A DNA stretch of 32,687 nt from an uncultured Pelagibacteraceae bacterium (GTDB taxonomy: Bacteria > Pseudomonadota > Alphaproteobacteria > Pelagibacterales > Pelagibacteraceae): positions 1-32,687 of the forward strand of contig CACORY010000009.1 of assembly GCA_902629695.1 (NCBI GenBank), in the 5' to 3' direction. A program made the position numbers and the translations under genes. Below are positions 20,540 to 29,200 of this stretch, one piece after another; the first letter of the stretch is position 1; every line of letters begins with the position of its first letter. A model generated the notes under the pieces. The model worked only from the letters and a program-made list of their open reading frames with translations, made no database searches and was not told the origin of the DNA.

Positions 20540-21673
20540 ATGTACATTTACCAACATTCGAGATTAAAAACAAATAGATTAAGTTTTTTTCAAAAATTTA
20601 GAAATTTTGATTACATTTTATTATTTTGCATAATCATATTAGGCTTTATCAGTTTAATAACAATGTATTCTACTGATGGTGGTCAAGCATTATTTCATAC
20701 TAAAAGCCATTTTACAAAATTAATTGTTTTTACAATTATGATGTTAATAATTTCATTCATTAATATTAAATATTGGTTTGCATTGGGTTATCTATCATAT
20801 TTGATGGTTATTGGTTTGTTAGTAGGTACATATTTATTTGGAATTACATCATCCGGTTCACAAAGGTGGATTAACCTTTATTTTATAAACCTGCAGCCAT
20901 CTGAATTAATGAAAGTATTTATAATTTTGTGTCTTGCAAAATATTTTCATCGAATGAAATTAGAAAATGTAAACTCTATATATACCATTTTAACCTCTCT
21001 TATTATAATCATGTTGCCGATGGGCTTAGTAATTGTACAACCAGACTTAGGAACCTCACTTCTTATTGGAATAAGTGGAATAGCAGTTTTATGGTTTGCT
21101 GGAGTTAATCATAAATATTTTATTTATACTATGTTAGGTTTTGTAATTTCATTACCTTTTATAATTGCTTTTTTAAAGCCATATCAAAAGCTAAGAGTAT
21201 TAACTTTTTTGAATCCTGACAGAGATCCTTTAGGAGCTGGTTATCAAATTATACAATCAAAAATTGCTGTTGGTTCAGGAGGAATTTTTGGAAAAGGATT
21301 TTTAAAAGGAACACAAAGTTATTTAGAATTTTTACCTGAAAAGCATACAGATTTTATATTCACACTTTTTTCTGAAGAGTTTGGATTTGTTGGCTCAGCT
21401 ATACTGTTGATAATTTATGCAATTATTATTTATAGAATTGTTGTAATCGGCGCTAGCTGCAGAAGTTATTTTGCTAAAATATTTTGTTACAGTTTTGGTG
21501 CTGCAATTTTTGTATTTATAACAATAAATATGAGCATGGTATTGGGTTTACTACCTATAGTTGGTTCTCCTCTTCCTATTATGTCTTATGGAGGATCCTC
21601 AATGTTAGCAACAATGATTGGTTTTGGAATAGTAATGAGCGCTAGAGTTCATAATCAACAATTAATTGCTTAA
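20540..21673 (+). CDS. rodA: RodA, SEDS-family peptidoglycan polymerase
   Basis: Polymerises glycan strands from lipid II; partner of PBP2. The 377-aa chain has about ten membrane helices. SEDS motifs are visible: TSSGSQRWINLYFINLQPSE (the conserved QPSE region, residues about 102-121), VQPDLGTSLLI with the catalytic Asp of the PDLGT motif, and the C-terminal GLLPIVGSPLPIMSYGGSS. The PDLG motif and neighbour mrdA favour RodA over FtsW. It is the last gene of the rod-shape operon; 49 bases of AT-rich DNA without a strong hairpin follow. Confidence 0.96.
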   Translation: MYIYQHSRLKTNRLSFFQKFRNFDYILLFCIIILGFISLITMYSTDGGQALFHTKSHFTKLIVFTIMMLIISFINIKYWFALGYLSYLMVIGLLVGTYLFGITSSGSQRWINLYFINLQPSELMKVFIILCLAKYFHRMKLENVNSIYTILTSLIIIMLPMGLVIVQPDLGTSLLIGISGIAVLWFAGVNHKYFIYTMLGFVISLPFIIAFLKPYQKLRVLTFLNPDRDPLGAGYQIIQSKIAVGSGGIFGKGFLKGTQSYLEFLPEKHTDFIFTLFSEEFGFVGSAILLIIYAIIIYRIVVIGASCRSYFAKIFCYSFGAAIFVFITINMSMVLGLLPIVGSPLPIMSYGGSSMLATMIGFGIVMSARVHNQQLIA

Positions 21674-21722
21674 GTATAATTTGTCGCTTAACTTATTTTT
21701 AAGATAAATTGTATAAATTTTT

Positions 21723-22964
21723 ATGAGCGAAAAATTAAATGTTGGAATTGTGGGAGCTGGTATTCAAGGAATATCTAATGCATTATTCTTACAAAAAAAA
21801 GGTTATGAAGTAACAATTTTTGACAGGGATGAGCCAGGCAGTCCTGCCGCATCCTATGGAAATGCAGGTCATTTTTCACCTTATGCATCTTTATCATTAA
21901 ACAGAACTGATGTACTAGCAGATGTGCCAGCAATGTTATTAAGTTCAACAGGACCTTTGGCGCTTAAATGGAATTATGTACCAAAAATGTTACCGTGGTT
22001 TTTTAAATTCATTATGAATACTAGTAAAAATAAAATGATGCATACTGCTAAAAATATGCACCAAATTTTAGATTTAGCCTTACCTGCATATGATGAGTTA
22101 TTTGATGAAATTAAATTAGATGGCTTAGTAGAAAATAAAGGAATTTTATATATTTGGAGTGATAAAGATTTGAAAAGTAGAGAACTAGAAATCAGGGTAA
22201 GAGATGAGCTTGGAGTTAAACAACAATTAGTTAATAAAGATGAGATCCATGATTTAGAACCAAATATTAAACCATTTTATCATGCAGGGGTGTACTATCC
22301 ATACGCAAGGCATGCAAGAAATCCAAAAAAAATTTTATTAAAGTTTTTTGAACTATTTTTGAAAAAAGGCGGAAAGTTTGAAAAGAAAAATATCAATGAT
22401 ATTCAATTTAATTCTGAGAAGCCAATTTTTGTCACTGATAATGAAAGATATAGTTTTGATAAAATTGTAATTGCTTGTGGGGCTTTCTCAAAAAGATTAA
22501 CAGATAATTTAGATGAAAAAATACCTCTTGATACTGAAAGAGGTTATCATGTTCATTTTAAAAATTGTGATCATCTTTTAAGTAGACCAGTAATTTTTTC
22601 TAACAGAGGTTTTGGTATTACCCCTATGGAGCAAGGACTAAGAGTAGTTGGTACAGTTGAATTTGGTGGGTTAGATAATCCTTTATCTAAATCAAGAATA
22701 AAAAATTTGATCGATAATGCAAAGTATATGTTGGGCGATCTTCCTGAACATGAGGATGAGTGGCTAGGCTTTAGACCAACATTACCAGATTTTTTACCTG
22801 TTATGGGCCCATCAAAAAAATATAAAAATGTATTCTATTGTTTTGGCCATCATCATTTAGGATGGACTTTAGGACCAATATCTGGAAAAATCGTCTCTGG
22901 AATGATAGCTAAAGAAAATACAAATTTAGATTTAGATCCCTATAGCTCAAAAAGATTTAATTAA
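21723..22964 (+). CDS. FAD-dependent D-amino-acid dehydrogenase-like oxidoreductase
   Basis: A DAO-fold flavoenzyme of 413 aa. The FAD dinucleotide motif GIVGAGIQGISNALFLQKKGYEV (opening GAGIQG at residues 10-15) is followed by DRDEPGSPAASYGNAG, which closely resembles the small subunit of D-amino-acid dehydrogenase (DadA). Near the C terminus GHHHLGWTLGPISGKIVSGMI is the typical flavin-contacting loop (GHHHLGWTLGP part). It would oxidise a D-amino acid or related amine to the 2-oxoacid, passing electrons to the respiratory chain. The substrate cannot be read from sequence. It heads a run of closely spaced genes for transport, 2-hydroxyacid reduction and deacetylation, and four bases separate it from the next gene. 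Confidence 0.85.
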   Translation: MSEKLNVGIVGAGIQGISNALFLQKKGYEVTIFDRDEPGSPAASYGNAGHFSPYASLSLNRTDVLADVPAMLLSSTGPLALKWNYVPKMLPWFFKFIMNTSKNKMMHTAKNMHQILDLALPAYDELFDEIKLDGLVENKGILYIWSDKDLKSRELEIRVRDELGVKQQLVNKDEIHDLEPNIKPFYHAGVYYPYARHARNPKKILLKFFELFLKKGGKFEKKNINDIQFNSEKPIFVTDNERYSFDKIVIACGAFSKRLTDNLDEKIPLDTERGYHVHFKNCDHLLSRPVIFSNRGFGITPMEQGLRVVGTVEFGGLDNPLSKSRIKNLIDNAKYMLGDLPEHEDEWLGFRPTLPDFLPVMGPSKKYKNVFYCFGHHHLGWTLGPISGKIVSGMIAKENTNLDLDPYSSKRFN

Positions 22965-22968
22965 TAAA

Positions 22969-23862
22969 ATGCAAAATACTAAAGCATATATAATGCTAGT
23001 ATGTGCAACATTGTTTTGGGCTGGCAATTTTATGGTTGGCAAATTAGCTTTTTTCTCTAACATTCCACCAATGACATTGGTTTTTTTTCGTTGGTCTTTA
23101 GTATGGCTTATTTTATTACCGTTTACTTACAATGAATTAATTAGACATAAGAGAGTTATTCTAGAAAATTTACCATTATTATTTTTTTTAGCATTAACAA
23201 GTGTAGGATTATTTAATTCTTTTACTTATTTATCTTTAGTTCATACACAAGTAATAAATGCCTCTCTTTTTAATACAGCTATACCAGCAATTATAATTTT
23301 ACTGTGTTTTTTATTTCAAATTGAAGAAACGAATAAATATCAAATTGTAGGCCTTATAATCTCTGTTTTAGGAATCTTGTCAATTATTACTAAACTAAAT
23401 ATAGAAATTATTCGTTCATTAAATTTTAATAAGGGAGATTTAATAATGATAGGAGGTGTTATTTCTTGGGGTTTATATTCTGCATTTTTAAAAAAAAAAA
23501 AATTTGAATTACCACTTCTTACTTTAGTTCATGTCTTATGTTCTTTAGGATTAATTTTTATTTTTCCACAATTCATGTATGAATTCACTCAGGGACAAAA
23601 AATAGAGGTTAATGTTAACTTATTTTATATTTTAATTTTCTTAGCTATATTTCCCAGTATTGGATCTTATTATTGTTGGGCAGGAGCTGTTTCTATCATT
23701 GGAGCAAATAGAGCCGGGATATTCTTATCTTTAATTCCATTATTTAGCACTTTGATGGCGATATTCTTTTATAATGAACAATTTCAATTTTTTCACTTGA
23801 TTGGAGCGATTTTAATTATATTAGGTTTATTTTTGTCAAATAAGGAAATTAAAAATGCTTAA
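22969..23862 (+). CDS. EamA-family (DMT superfamily) transporter
   Basis: Inner-membrane protein of 297 aa with about ten helices in two EamA repeats. The first opens with AYIMLVCATLFWAGNFMVGKLA and the second with KGDLIMIGGVISWGLYSAF. GANRAGIFLSLIPLFSTLMAIFFYNE in the last third is a DMT signature (opening GANRAGIFLSLIPLFS). Members export or import small metabolites such as amino acids. Substrate unknown; the neighbours suggest an amino acid or 2-oxo/hydroxyacid. Its last eight bases overlap the following dehydrogenase gene (ATGCTTAA). Confidence 0.88.
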   Translation: MQNTKAYIMLVCATLFWAGNFMVGKLAFFSNIPPMTLVFFRWSLVWLILLPFTYNELIRHKRVILENLPLLFFLALTSVGLFNSFTYLSLVHTQVINASLFNTAIPAIIILLCFLFQIEETNKYQIVGLIISVLGILSIITKLNIEIIRSLNFNKGDLIMIGGVISWGLYSAFLKKKKFELPLLTLVHVLCSLGLIFIFPQFMYEFTQGQKIEVNVNLFYILIFLAIFPSIGSYYCWAGAVSIIGANRAGIFLSLIPLFSTLMAIFFYNEQFQFFHLIGAILIILGLFLSNKEIKNA

Positions 23863-24805
23863 AGTTGCAATTTTAGACGATTATCAAAAAGTTTCTGAAC
23901 AATTTATAAATATTGAAAAACTTTCAGGAAAATATGAGATAAAAATCTTTAGTGAACCATTTGTTGATGAAGCTGACGCTCTAGAACAATTATCTGGTTT
24001 TGAAGCTTTATTAGTTATGAGAGAAAGAACTCCTATTACTAAAAATTTAATAGAAAATTTAACTAAATTAAAATTTATTATTACAAGTGGATTAAGAAAT
24101 AAATCTATTGATTTAGATATTGCAAAAAAAAGAAAAATTATTGTAAGTGGAACAGAAAGTAATTTAAACCCAACACCAGAATTAACTTGGGCATTAATAT
24201 TAGGTTTAGCTAGAAACTTGAAAGAAGAAATAGATAATATGTATCAAGGATATTGGCAAACAACTATTGGCGTTGAACTGAAGGGCAAAATTCTTGGATT
24301 GATTGGTCTTGGTAAAGTTGGATCTCAGGTTGCAAAAATTGGAAAAGCATTTGGTATGGAAGTTATGGCATGGAGCGAAAATTTAAACTTAGATAAATGT
24401 AAGGAGTTAGACGTTTTACCGTGTAGCAAGGAAGATTTAATTAAAAATTCTGATTTTTTATCTATTCATGTTCAAGGGGGTGAGAGATATAAAAATTGTA
24501 TAACTTTAAAAGAATTAGATAAAATGAAAAAGTCAGCTTATTTAATTAATACATCAAGAGGTCCAATTATAAATGAGGATGATTTAATCATTGCTTTATC
24601 TACTAATGAAATTGCAGGTGCTGGTCTTGATGTTTATGAAAAAGAACCTTTACCTGAAAATAACAAGTTAAGGTTTTTACCCAATGTGTTATTGACACCT
24701 CATATAGGTTACGTGACTGCAGAAAATTATAATATTTATTATACTCAAATGATTGAATCATTAGAAGCTTGTGTAGAAGGAAAGCCAATTCGTATAATTG
24801 AGTAA
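23855..24805 (+). CDS. D-2-hydroxyacid dehydrogenase
   Basis: NAD(P)-dependent reduction of a 2-oxoacid to a D-2-hydroxyacid, or the reverse. The 316-aa protein has a Rossmann motif GLGKVG at residues 151-156 within KGKILGLIGLGKVGSQVAKI. The catalytic Arg235 is in NTSRGPI, Glu264 in DVYEKEPLP and His283 in TPHIGY. After the second Rossmann strand the sequence is MAWSENL; the usual NAD-selecting Asp is replaced by Ser, so coenzyme choice is uncertain. No C-terminal ACT domain, so it is not a typical serine-pathway SerA. Linked by overlap to the EamA gene and by two bases to the deacetylase-like gene. Confidence 0.9.
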   Translation: MLKVAILDDYQKVSEQFINIEKLSGKYEIKIFSEPFVDEADALEQLSGFEALLVMRERTPITKNLIENLTKLKFIITSGLRNKSIDLDIAKKRKIIVSGTESNLNPTPELTWALILGLARNLKEEIDNMYQGYWQTTIGVELKGKILGLIGLGKVGSQVAKIGKAFGMEVMAWSENLNLDKCKELDVLPCSKEDLIKNSDFLSIHVQGGERYKNCITLKELDKMKKSAYLINTSRGPIINEDDLIIALSTNEIAGAGLDVYEKEPLPENNKLRFLPNVLLTPHIGYVTAENYNIYYTQMIESLEACVEGKPIRIIE

Positions 24806-24807
24806 AT

Positions 24808-25701
24808 ATGAATTTATCTGTAGTAAATCACGAAGATTATTTTGCTAAAATTGGAGATGATCACAAATTTCCTATAAATAAATTTGGTGAACTTGCAAAT
24901 TACCTATTAAAAAAAAAGATAGTAGATAAGTTTTATAAACCATATGCTTGTTCGGATGAGACTTTAAAAAGAGCACATTCAGAAAATTATATTCGAAATG
25001 TGAAAAATAAAACCTTAGATGAAAGTATTATTAAGAAAATTGGTTTTCCATTGGTTGATAGCGTAGTTCAAAGATCCTTAGTTGCAACTGGGGGCACTGT
25101 GCTCGCATCAAAACTTGCAATTACAAACGGTATTGCATGTAATACTGCTGGAGGAAGTCATCATGCAAATTTTGATGGAGGGGCAGGTTATTGTGTATTT
25201 AACGATGTAGCAGTAGCAGCCCAATATTTACTTGATAAAGGATTAGCAGGAAGAATTTTGATTGTTGACCTGGATGTTCATCAAGGAAATGGAAGTGCAG
25301 ATATTTTTAAAGATAACAAAAATGTATTTACTTTTAGCATGCATTCTAAATCTAATTACCCAGCCAAGAAATCAGTGAGTGATCTTGATGTTGAGCTCGA
25401 AGACAACATGGAAGATATTCAATATATAAAATTACTTAAATTCTATTTACATCAATTAAATGATGAAAATTTTGATTACGTTTTTTATGTAGCAGGTGTA
25501 GATATTCATTTTAATGATCGATTAGGAAAATTAAAGATTTCAGATGAAGGTATCAAAAAAAGAGATGAGATTGTTACAGAAAATTTCTTCTCAAAAGGAA
25601 TTCCTTTATGTGGTGTTTTAGGAGGTGGTTATAATAAAGATTTTAATAAATTAGTTGAGTTACATTCATATTTACATCAATCATCCGCTAAATTATTATA
25701 A
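24808..25701 (+). CDS. Class IV histone-deacetylase-like Zn amidohydrolase
   Basis: Member of the arginase/deacetylase fold, HDAC11-like branch, 297 aa. The catalytic pair His118-His119 is in GGSHHANFDGGAGYCVFND (opening GGSHHA). Zn ligands are Asp156 and His158 in VDLDVHQGNG, with a third Asp in the AGVDIHFND segment near residue 230. Bacterial relatives deacetylate small amides such as acetylpolyamines or acetoin-related substrates; there are no histones here. The N terminus NHEDYFAKIGDDHKFPINKF is typical of the branch. Its neighbours suggest an N-acylated amino compound as substrate; this is inference. Confidence 0.85.
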   Translation: MNLSVVNHEDYFAKIGDDHKFPINKFGELANYLLKKKIVDKFYKPYACSDETLKRAHSENYIRNVKNKTLDESIIKKIGFPLVDSVVQRSLVATGGTVLASKLAITNGIACNTAGGSHHANFDGGAGYCVFNDVAVAAQYLLDKGLAGRILIVDLDVHQGNGSADIFKDNKNVFTFSMHSKSNYPAKKSVSDLDVELEDNMEDIQYIKLLKFYLHQLNDENFDYVFYVAGVDIHFNDRLGKLKISDEGIKKRDEIVTENFFSKGIPLCGVLGGGYNKDFNKLVELHSYLHQSSAKLL

Positions 25702-25705
25702 AAAG

Positions 25706-26077
25706 ATGAATAAGAAAAACCCAAACCTTTCTGCTGAGCAAAAATTAGTTATGTTTGAGGAGGGCACAGAACCACCGGGTTCAAGTGAATTAAACAATGA
25801 GAAGCGAATAGGAAGTTATCACTGTGCTAATTGCGGAATTAAATTATTTGAGTCTAAAGCAAAATATGAAAGTGGATCAGGTTGGCCATCTTTTTACGAG
25901 TCGTTGCCTGATGTATTTGAGACAAAAACTGATCACTTAATAGGTTATGCTAGAACAGAGTATCATTGTAAAAAATGTAATGCCCATCATGGACATATTT
26001 TTGATGATGGCCCACAACCTACGGGAAAAAGATATTGTAATAATGGTGTGTGCTTAGTTTTTAAAGAGGTAAAATAG
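25706..26077 (+). CDS. msrB: Peptide methionine-R-sulfoxide reductase
   Basis: Reduces methionine-R-sulfoxide in proteins. I place the start at ATG 25706, giving 123 aa of normal MsrB length; an upstream in-frame ATG at 25655 would lie deep inside the preceding gene. The structural zinc is held by Cys40/Cys43 (CANC) and Cys88/Cys91 (CKKC). GSGWPSFYE and HHGHIFDDGPQPTGKRYC are family motifs, the latter ending in the catalytic Cys111 (RYCNNGVC). Cys116, five residues on, is unusual next to the active site. It is four bases after the deacetylase-like gene and may repair oxidative damage. Confidence 0.93.
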   Translation: MNKKNPNLSAEQKLVMFEEGTEPPGSSELNNEKRIGSYHCANCGIKLFESKAKYESGSGWPSFYESLPDVFETKTDHLIGYARTEYHCKKCNAHHGHIFDDGPQPTGKRYCNNGVCLVFKEVK

Positions 26078-26084
26078 AAAAAAT

Positions 26085-26429
26085 ATGAGCAAAATTAAAA
26101 TAGTTTTTTATTTAATACTAATTTTTGTTGTTTATAAAGGCTACGAAGCATTTAAAGATTTTGAGATCGGCGTTGGAGATAGGGTAGCTAAAATAGAGGA
26201 ATTAGCAAGTTTTGAAAAAGAAGACGAGGTAATTGGTCTAATGATGTATTTAGGTGACCCACCAGAATTAACAGAACATTTATTTACTTCAGGCAGATCT
26301 AAATGTTTAGCAATGAAAGCAATTGCCGAAGAAACCTCATTTGCTTATTATGAATGTGCTCGAGTTAATGCAGTCATTAAAGGCTCGAAAATAGTAAGCA
26401 TCATAGAAGAAATTGAGGTAATCGAATGA
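26085..26429 (+). CDS. Hypothetical protein with N-terminal membrane anchor
   Basis: A 114-aa protein I do not recognise. Residues about 5-22 are hydrophobic (IKIVFYLILIFVVYKGY) and look like a membrane anchor or uncleaved signal. The rest is a soluble acidic domain with two cysteines (RSKCLAMK and YYECARV) about 20 residues apart that could form a disulfide if exported. The spacing to msrB is seven bases, and its end overlaps the next gene by four bases (ATGA), so it belongs to this operon. Confidence 0.7.
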   Translation: MSKIKIVFYLILIFVVYKGYEAFKDFEIGVGDRVAKIEELASFEKEDEVIGLMMYLGDPPELTEHLFTSGRSKCLAMKAIAEETSFAYYECARVNAVIKGSKIVSIIEEIEVIE

Positions 26430-26767
26430 TTATAAAATATATCAGTTTTATAATTGGTATTATTTGGTCGTATTCTATTATTAAAACACAATCTGTCTTT
26501 AGTAAAAAAGCAGGTTTAATTTTTAAAGTATTTATATCAAAAGTTTCATGGTTGACTTTAATTGCTGCTTGTTATTTTGGATATAAAAATTTTTCAATTC
26601 AATATACAATAATTGGTATAGCATGTGGGGTAATACTTGTTCATTTAGGTTTTTATTTTTTGAGGAAATTCTTAATCTCGAAGTTTAGTGAAAAAAATAT
26701 TTTATTATTTAAATCCTTTTTTGAATACTCTTTAATTGTTTTGGTAGCTTACTATATATTTTTTTAA
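26426..26767 (+). CDS. Hypothetical four-helix membrane protein
   Basis: A 113-aa protein with four predicted membrane segments at about residues 2-19, 40-56, 60-83 and 95-113, joined by short basic loops. No family motif recognised. The ATGA overlap with the preceding gene indicates translational coupling, so the two products may work together in the inner membrane. It ends ten bases before the convergent SMR gene, with no clear terminator between. Confidence 0.68.
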   Translation: MIIKYISFIIGIIWSYSIIKTQSVFSKKAGLIFKVFISKVSWLTLIAACYFGYKNFSIQYTIIGIACGVILVHLGFYFLRKFLISKFSEKNILLFKSFFEYSLIVLVAYYIFF

Positions 26768-26777
26768 TCAATAACTT

Positions 26778-27110
26778 TTAATTAAGCTTACCGGTAAAAC
26801 TATTTACTAACACTACTCCTATAACAATTAAAAATAATCCTAATATTGCCTGCCAAGCAAGGGTTTGTTTAAAAAAGATATACCCAAGTATTGCTATCGT
26901 AAATATACCAAGACCACTCCATGTTGCATAAACTATAGCTATTGGAAGTTTATTAACCACGAAAGTAAGCAAATAGAATGCTGTTAAATAAAATATTGCA
27001 AGCAAAGTTGTTGGTATTACTTTTGTAAAGTTTTGTGAAACTGGCAAGAGCATTGTTCCAGCTACTTCACAAAATATTGCTCCTATAAGAAAAAGATAAG
27101 TTTTAAGCAC
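26778..27110 (-). CDS. Small multidrug resistance (SMR/EmrE-type) transporter
   Basis: A 110-aa, four-helix proton-coupled antiporter subunit. The essential membrane glutamate is Glu15 in IFCEVAGTMLLP. The helix-3 motif YATWSGLGIF matches EmrE/QacC rather than the guanidinium-specific Gdx/SugE set, but discrimination is tentative. The start is GTG at 27110, which puts Glu15 at the right depth in helix 1. The first eight bases overlap the end of the propionyl-CoA synthetase gene, so they are co-transcribed. Confidence 0.85.
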   Translation of the reverse strand: MLKTYLFLIGAIFCEVAGTMLLPVSQNFTKVIPTTLLAIFYLTAFYLLTFVVNKLPIAIVYATWSGLGIFTIAILGYIFFKQTLAWQAILGLFLIVIGVVLVNSFTGKLN

Positions 27111-29004
27111 TTTTTAGAATATTATTATTGATCAGATCTTCTTTGATTTCATCTAAAATTGCAGGATCATCAATAGTGGGAGGCATTTTATATTTTACAT
27201 TATCTGCAATTTTTCTTATTGTACCTCTTAAAATTTTACCTGATCTTGTTTTCGGGAGCCGTTTAATTACTATTGCAACTTTAAATGCAGCAACTGGTCC
27301 AATTTTGTCTCTAACCATTTGAATACATTCTTTTGATATTGTTTCATTATTTTTATCAACACCAGCTTTTAATACAATTAATCCTATCGGTAATTGACCT
27401 TTTAGTTTATCTGCTATTCCTAAAACAGCACATTCAGCAACTGATTGATGTTCAGACAAGACTTCCTCAATTGCACCGGTAGATAGTCGGTGACCTGCTA
27501 CATTGATAATGTCATCAGTTCTAGACATTATCCAAATGTATCCATCATCATCTATGTGGCCTGCATCATAAGTTTGATAATAACCTTTATAGTTACTCAT
27601 GTAATTTTCTTCGTATCTTTTGTCTGCATTCCAAAGAGTTGGAAAAGTTCCAGGTGGTAGTGGTAGTTTAACAACTATATCTCCCATCTCATTAGGTTTT
27701 GCTAAACTCTGATCTGATTTTATGATTTTAACATCATAACCTGGAACTGCCTTACATGCAGATCCATATTTTGTCTGCATCATTTCAATTCCTGTACAAT
27801 TTGAACTTATCGCCCAACTTGTTTCAGTTTGCCACCAATGATCAATTACAGGAACATTTAATAAATTTTCTGCCCATTTAATCGTATCAGGGTCAGCTCT
27901 TTCTCCAGCAAGAAACAAACTTTCAAATTTACTTAAATCATATTTTGAGAAAAATTTACCTTCAGGATCCTCCTTCTTAATAGCTCTAAAAGCAGTTGGA
28001 GCTGTAAATAAAGATTTAACTTTATAGTCAGAAATTATTTTCCAAAAAGCTCCAGCATCAGGGGTACCAACAGGCTTGCCTTCAAACAATACAGTTGTGC
28101 ATCCTTTAAACAATGGTGCATAAACAATATAAGAGTGACCAACAATCCAACCAATATCACTTGCTGACCACCAAATATCATCTTCGTCTATGTTGTAAAT
28201 ATTTTTCATTGTCCATTTCAGAGCAACAATATGTCCACCAATATCTCTAACAATGCCTTTTGGTGTTCCAGTAGTTCCCGATGTATAAAGTATATAAGCA
28301 AACTCATTTGAATTCATTTCGACACAATCAGTATCTTTTGCATTTGCTAAAGCTTCATTCCAACTTATCTCAACTGGTGCATTTAATTTTACCTCATGGC
28401 CAGATCTTTGAAATAAAATCATTTTATTAACCTTATGTTTTGCTTGTTTAATAGCTTCATCCACTAAAGGTTTGTACTCAACTGTTCTTCCAGGTTCAAA
28501 ACCACAAGAAGCAGTTATTAATAATTTTGCTTTACTATCATCAATTCTGCTTGCAAGTTCATTAGAGGCAAATCCCCCAAAGACAACTGAGTGAATGGCA
28601 CCAATTCTTGCGCATGCTAACATTGCAATAACAGCCTCAGGTATCATTGGCATGTATATTATTACTCTGTCGCCTTTATTTGTTCCTTGTTCTTTCAAGG
28701 CACCTGCAAATTTTGATACTTTTGATTTTAATTCTTCGTATGTAAATTTACTTTTGTTACCTGTGATTGGACTATCATAAATTAAAGCTGTTTTTTTTCC
28801 TTTACCTTGGTCAATATGAAAATCTAGAGCATTATAACAAGTATTTGTTACTCCATCTTCGTACCATTTGTAAAAAGGTGGTTTAGTTTTGTTCAAAATT
28901 TTTGAGGGTTTTTTAAACCAAAATATATCGTCAGCTGCTTTTTGCCAAAAAACTTCAGGATTTTGAATAGACTCATTGTAAATTCTATTAAATTTGTCAG
29001 ACAT
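27103..29004 (-). CDS. prpE: Propionyl-CoA synthetase (acyl-CoA ligase)
   Basis: Activates propionate (possibly acetate or similar short acids) to the CoA thioester through an acyl-adenylate. At 633 aa it matches PrpE. The P-loop-like A3 motif YILYTSGTTGTPKGIVRD is followed by IGGH, the PrpE form rather than the Acs form. DDIWWSASDIGWIVGHSYIV (start DDIWWSASDIGW), DHWWQTETSW and the C-terminal catalytic lysine motif PKTRSGKILRG are all intact. That lysine is the usual site of regulation by acetylation. Upstream lies an inverted repeat in the region shared with proteorhodopsin. The SMR gene is downstream with an 8-base overlap. Confidence 0.88.
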   Translation of the reverse strand: MSDKFNRIYNESIQNPEVFWQKAADDIFWFKKPSKILNKTKPPFYKWYEDGVTNTCYNALDFHIDQGKGKKTALIYDSPITGNKSKFTYEELKSKVSKFAGALKEQGTNKGDRVIIYMPMIPEAVIAMLACARIGAIHSVVFGGFASNELASRIDDSKAKLLITASCGFEPGRTVEYKPLVDEAIKQAKHKVNKMILFQRSGHEVKLNAPVEISWNEALANAKDTDCVEMNSNEFAYILYTSGTTGTPKGIVRDIGGHIVALKWTMKNIYNIDEDDIWWSASDIGWIVGHSYIVYAPLFKGCTTVLFEGKPVGTPDAGAFWKIISDYKVKSLFTAPTAFRAIKKEDPEGKFFSKYDLSKFESLFLAGERADPDTIKWAENLLNVPVIDHWWQTETSWAISSNCTGIEMMQTKYGSACKAVPGYDVKIIKSDQSLAKPNEMGDIVVKLPLPPGTFPTLWNADKRYEENYMSNYKGYYQTYDAGHIDDDGYIWIMSRTDDIINVAGHRLSTGAIEEVLSEHQSVAECAVLGIADKLKGQLPIGLIVLKAGVDKNNETISKECIQMVRDKIGPVAAFKVAIVIKRLPKTRSGKILRGTIRKIADNVKYKMPPTIDDPAILDEIKEDLINNNILKSA

Positions 29005-29031
29005 ATTAATTTGATTCGATAGTTAAATTTC

Positions 29032-29051
29032 TTGTGGTTTTTAAATCACAA
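29032..29051. promoter_or_regulatory. Inverted repeat upstream of prpE
   Basis: TTGTG (29032-29036) and CACAA (29047-29051) are perfect inverted arms with a 10-base spacer, about 28 bases upstream of the prpE start and in the intergenic region shared with the rhodopsin gene. The arms recall CRP/FNR-type half sites, but the spacing is not that of either, so I do not name a regulator. Confidence 0.3.
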
Positions 29052-29151
29052 ATTGTATTTAATTTTAAAAAATGAGGAAAATCAATGAAAATTAACCAAA
29101 TTTAAGCCTTCTATAAACTGTTTTTATTTGCTATTTAACCACAACTTTTGC

Positions 29152-29200
29152 TTAGTGAGAACTAAGCTTAGTTTATATAAACTAAATAAAAACTAACTAA
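29152..29200. promoter_or_regulatory. Six-copy TTAGT/ACTAA palindrome cluster upstream of proteorhodopsin
   Basis: Within 49 bases the pentamer occurs six times: TTAGT at 29152 and 29168, ACTAA at 29161, 29181, 29192 and 29196. Neighbouring copies form three overlapping dyads: TTAGT-GAGA-ACTAA (29152-29165), the perfect palindrome AACTAAGCTTAGTT (29160-29173) and the perfect palindrome TTAGTTTATATAAACTAA (29168-29185). The last contains a TATATA that could be the -10 of the rhodopsin promoter, with a poor -35 such as TTAGTG (29152-29157, 16-base spacer). Such phased dyads look like an operator for a dimeric regulator or a switchable leader. Confidence 0.5.

Noticed and set aside
28595..28780. 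A 61-codon plus-strand frame opposite prpE
   Set aside because: Antisense to a clearly coding gene, with a composition expected from the reverse strand of a GC-skewed frame.
29032..29051. CRP or FNR binding site upstream of prpE
   Set aside because: Half-sites look similar, but the spacer does not fit either consensus, so only a generic inverted repeat is reported.
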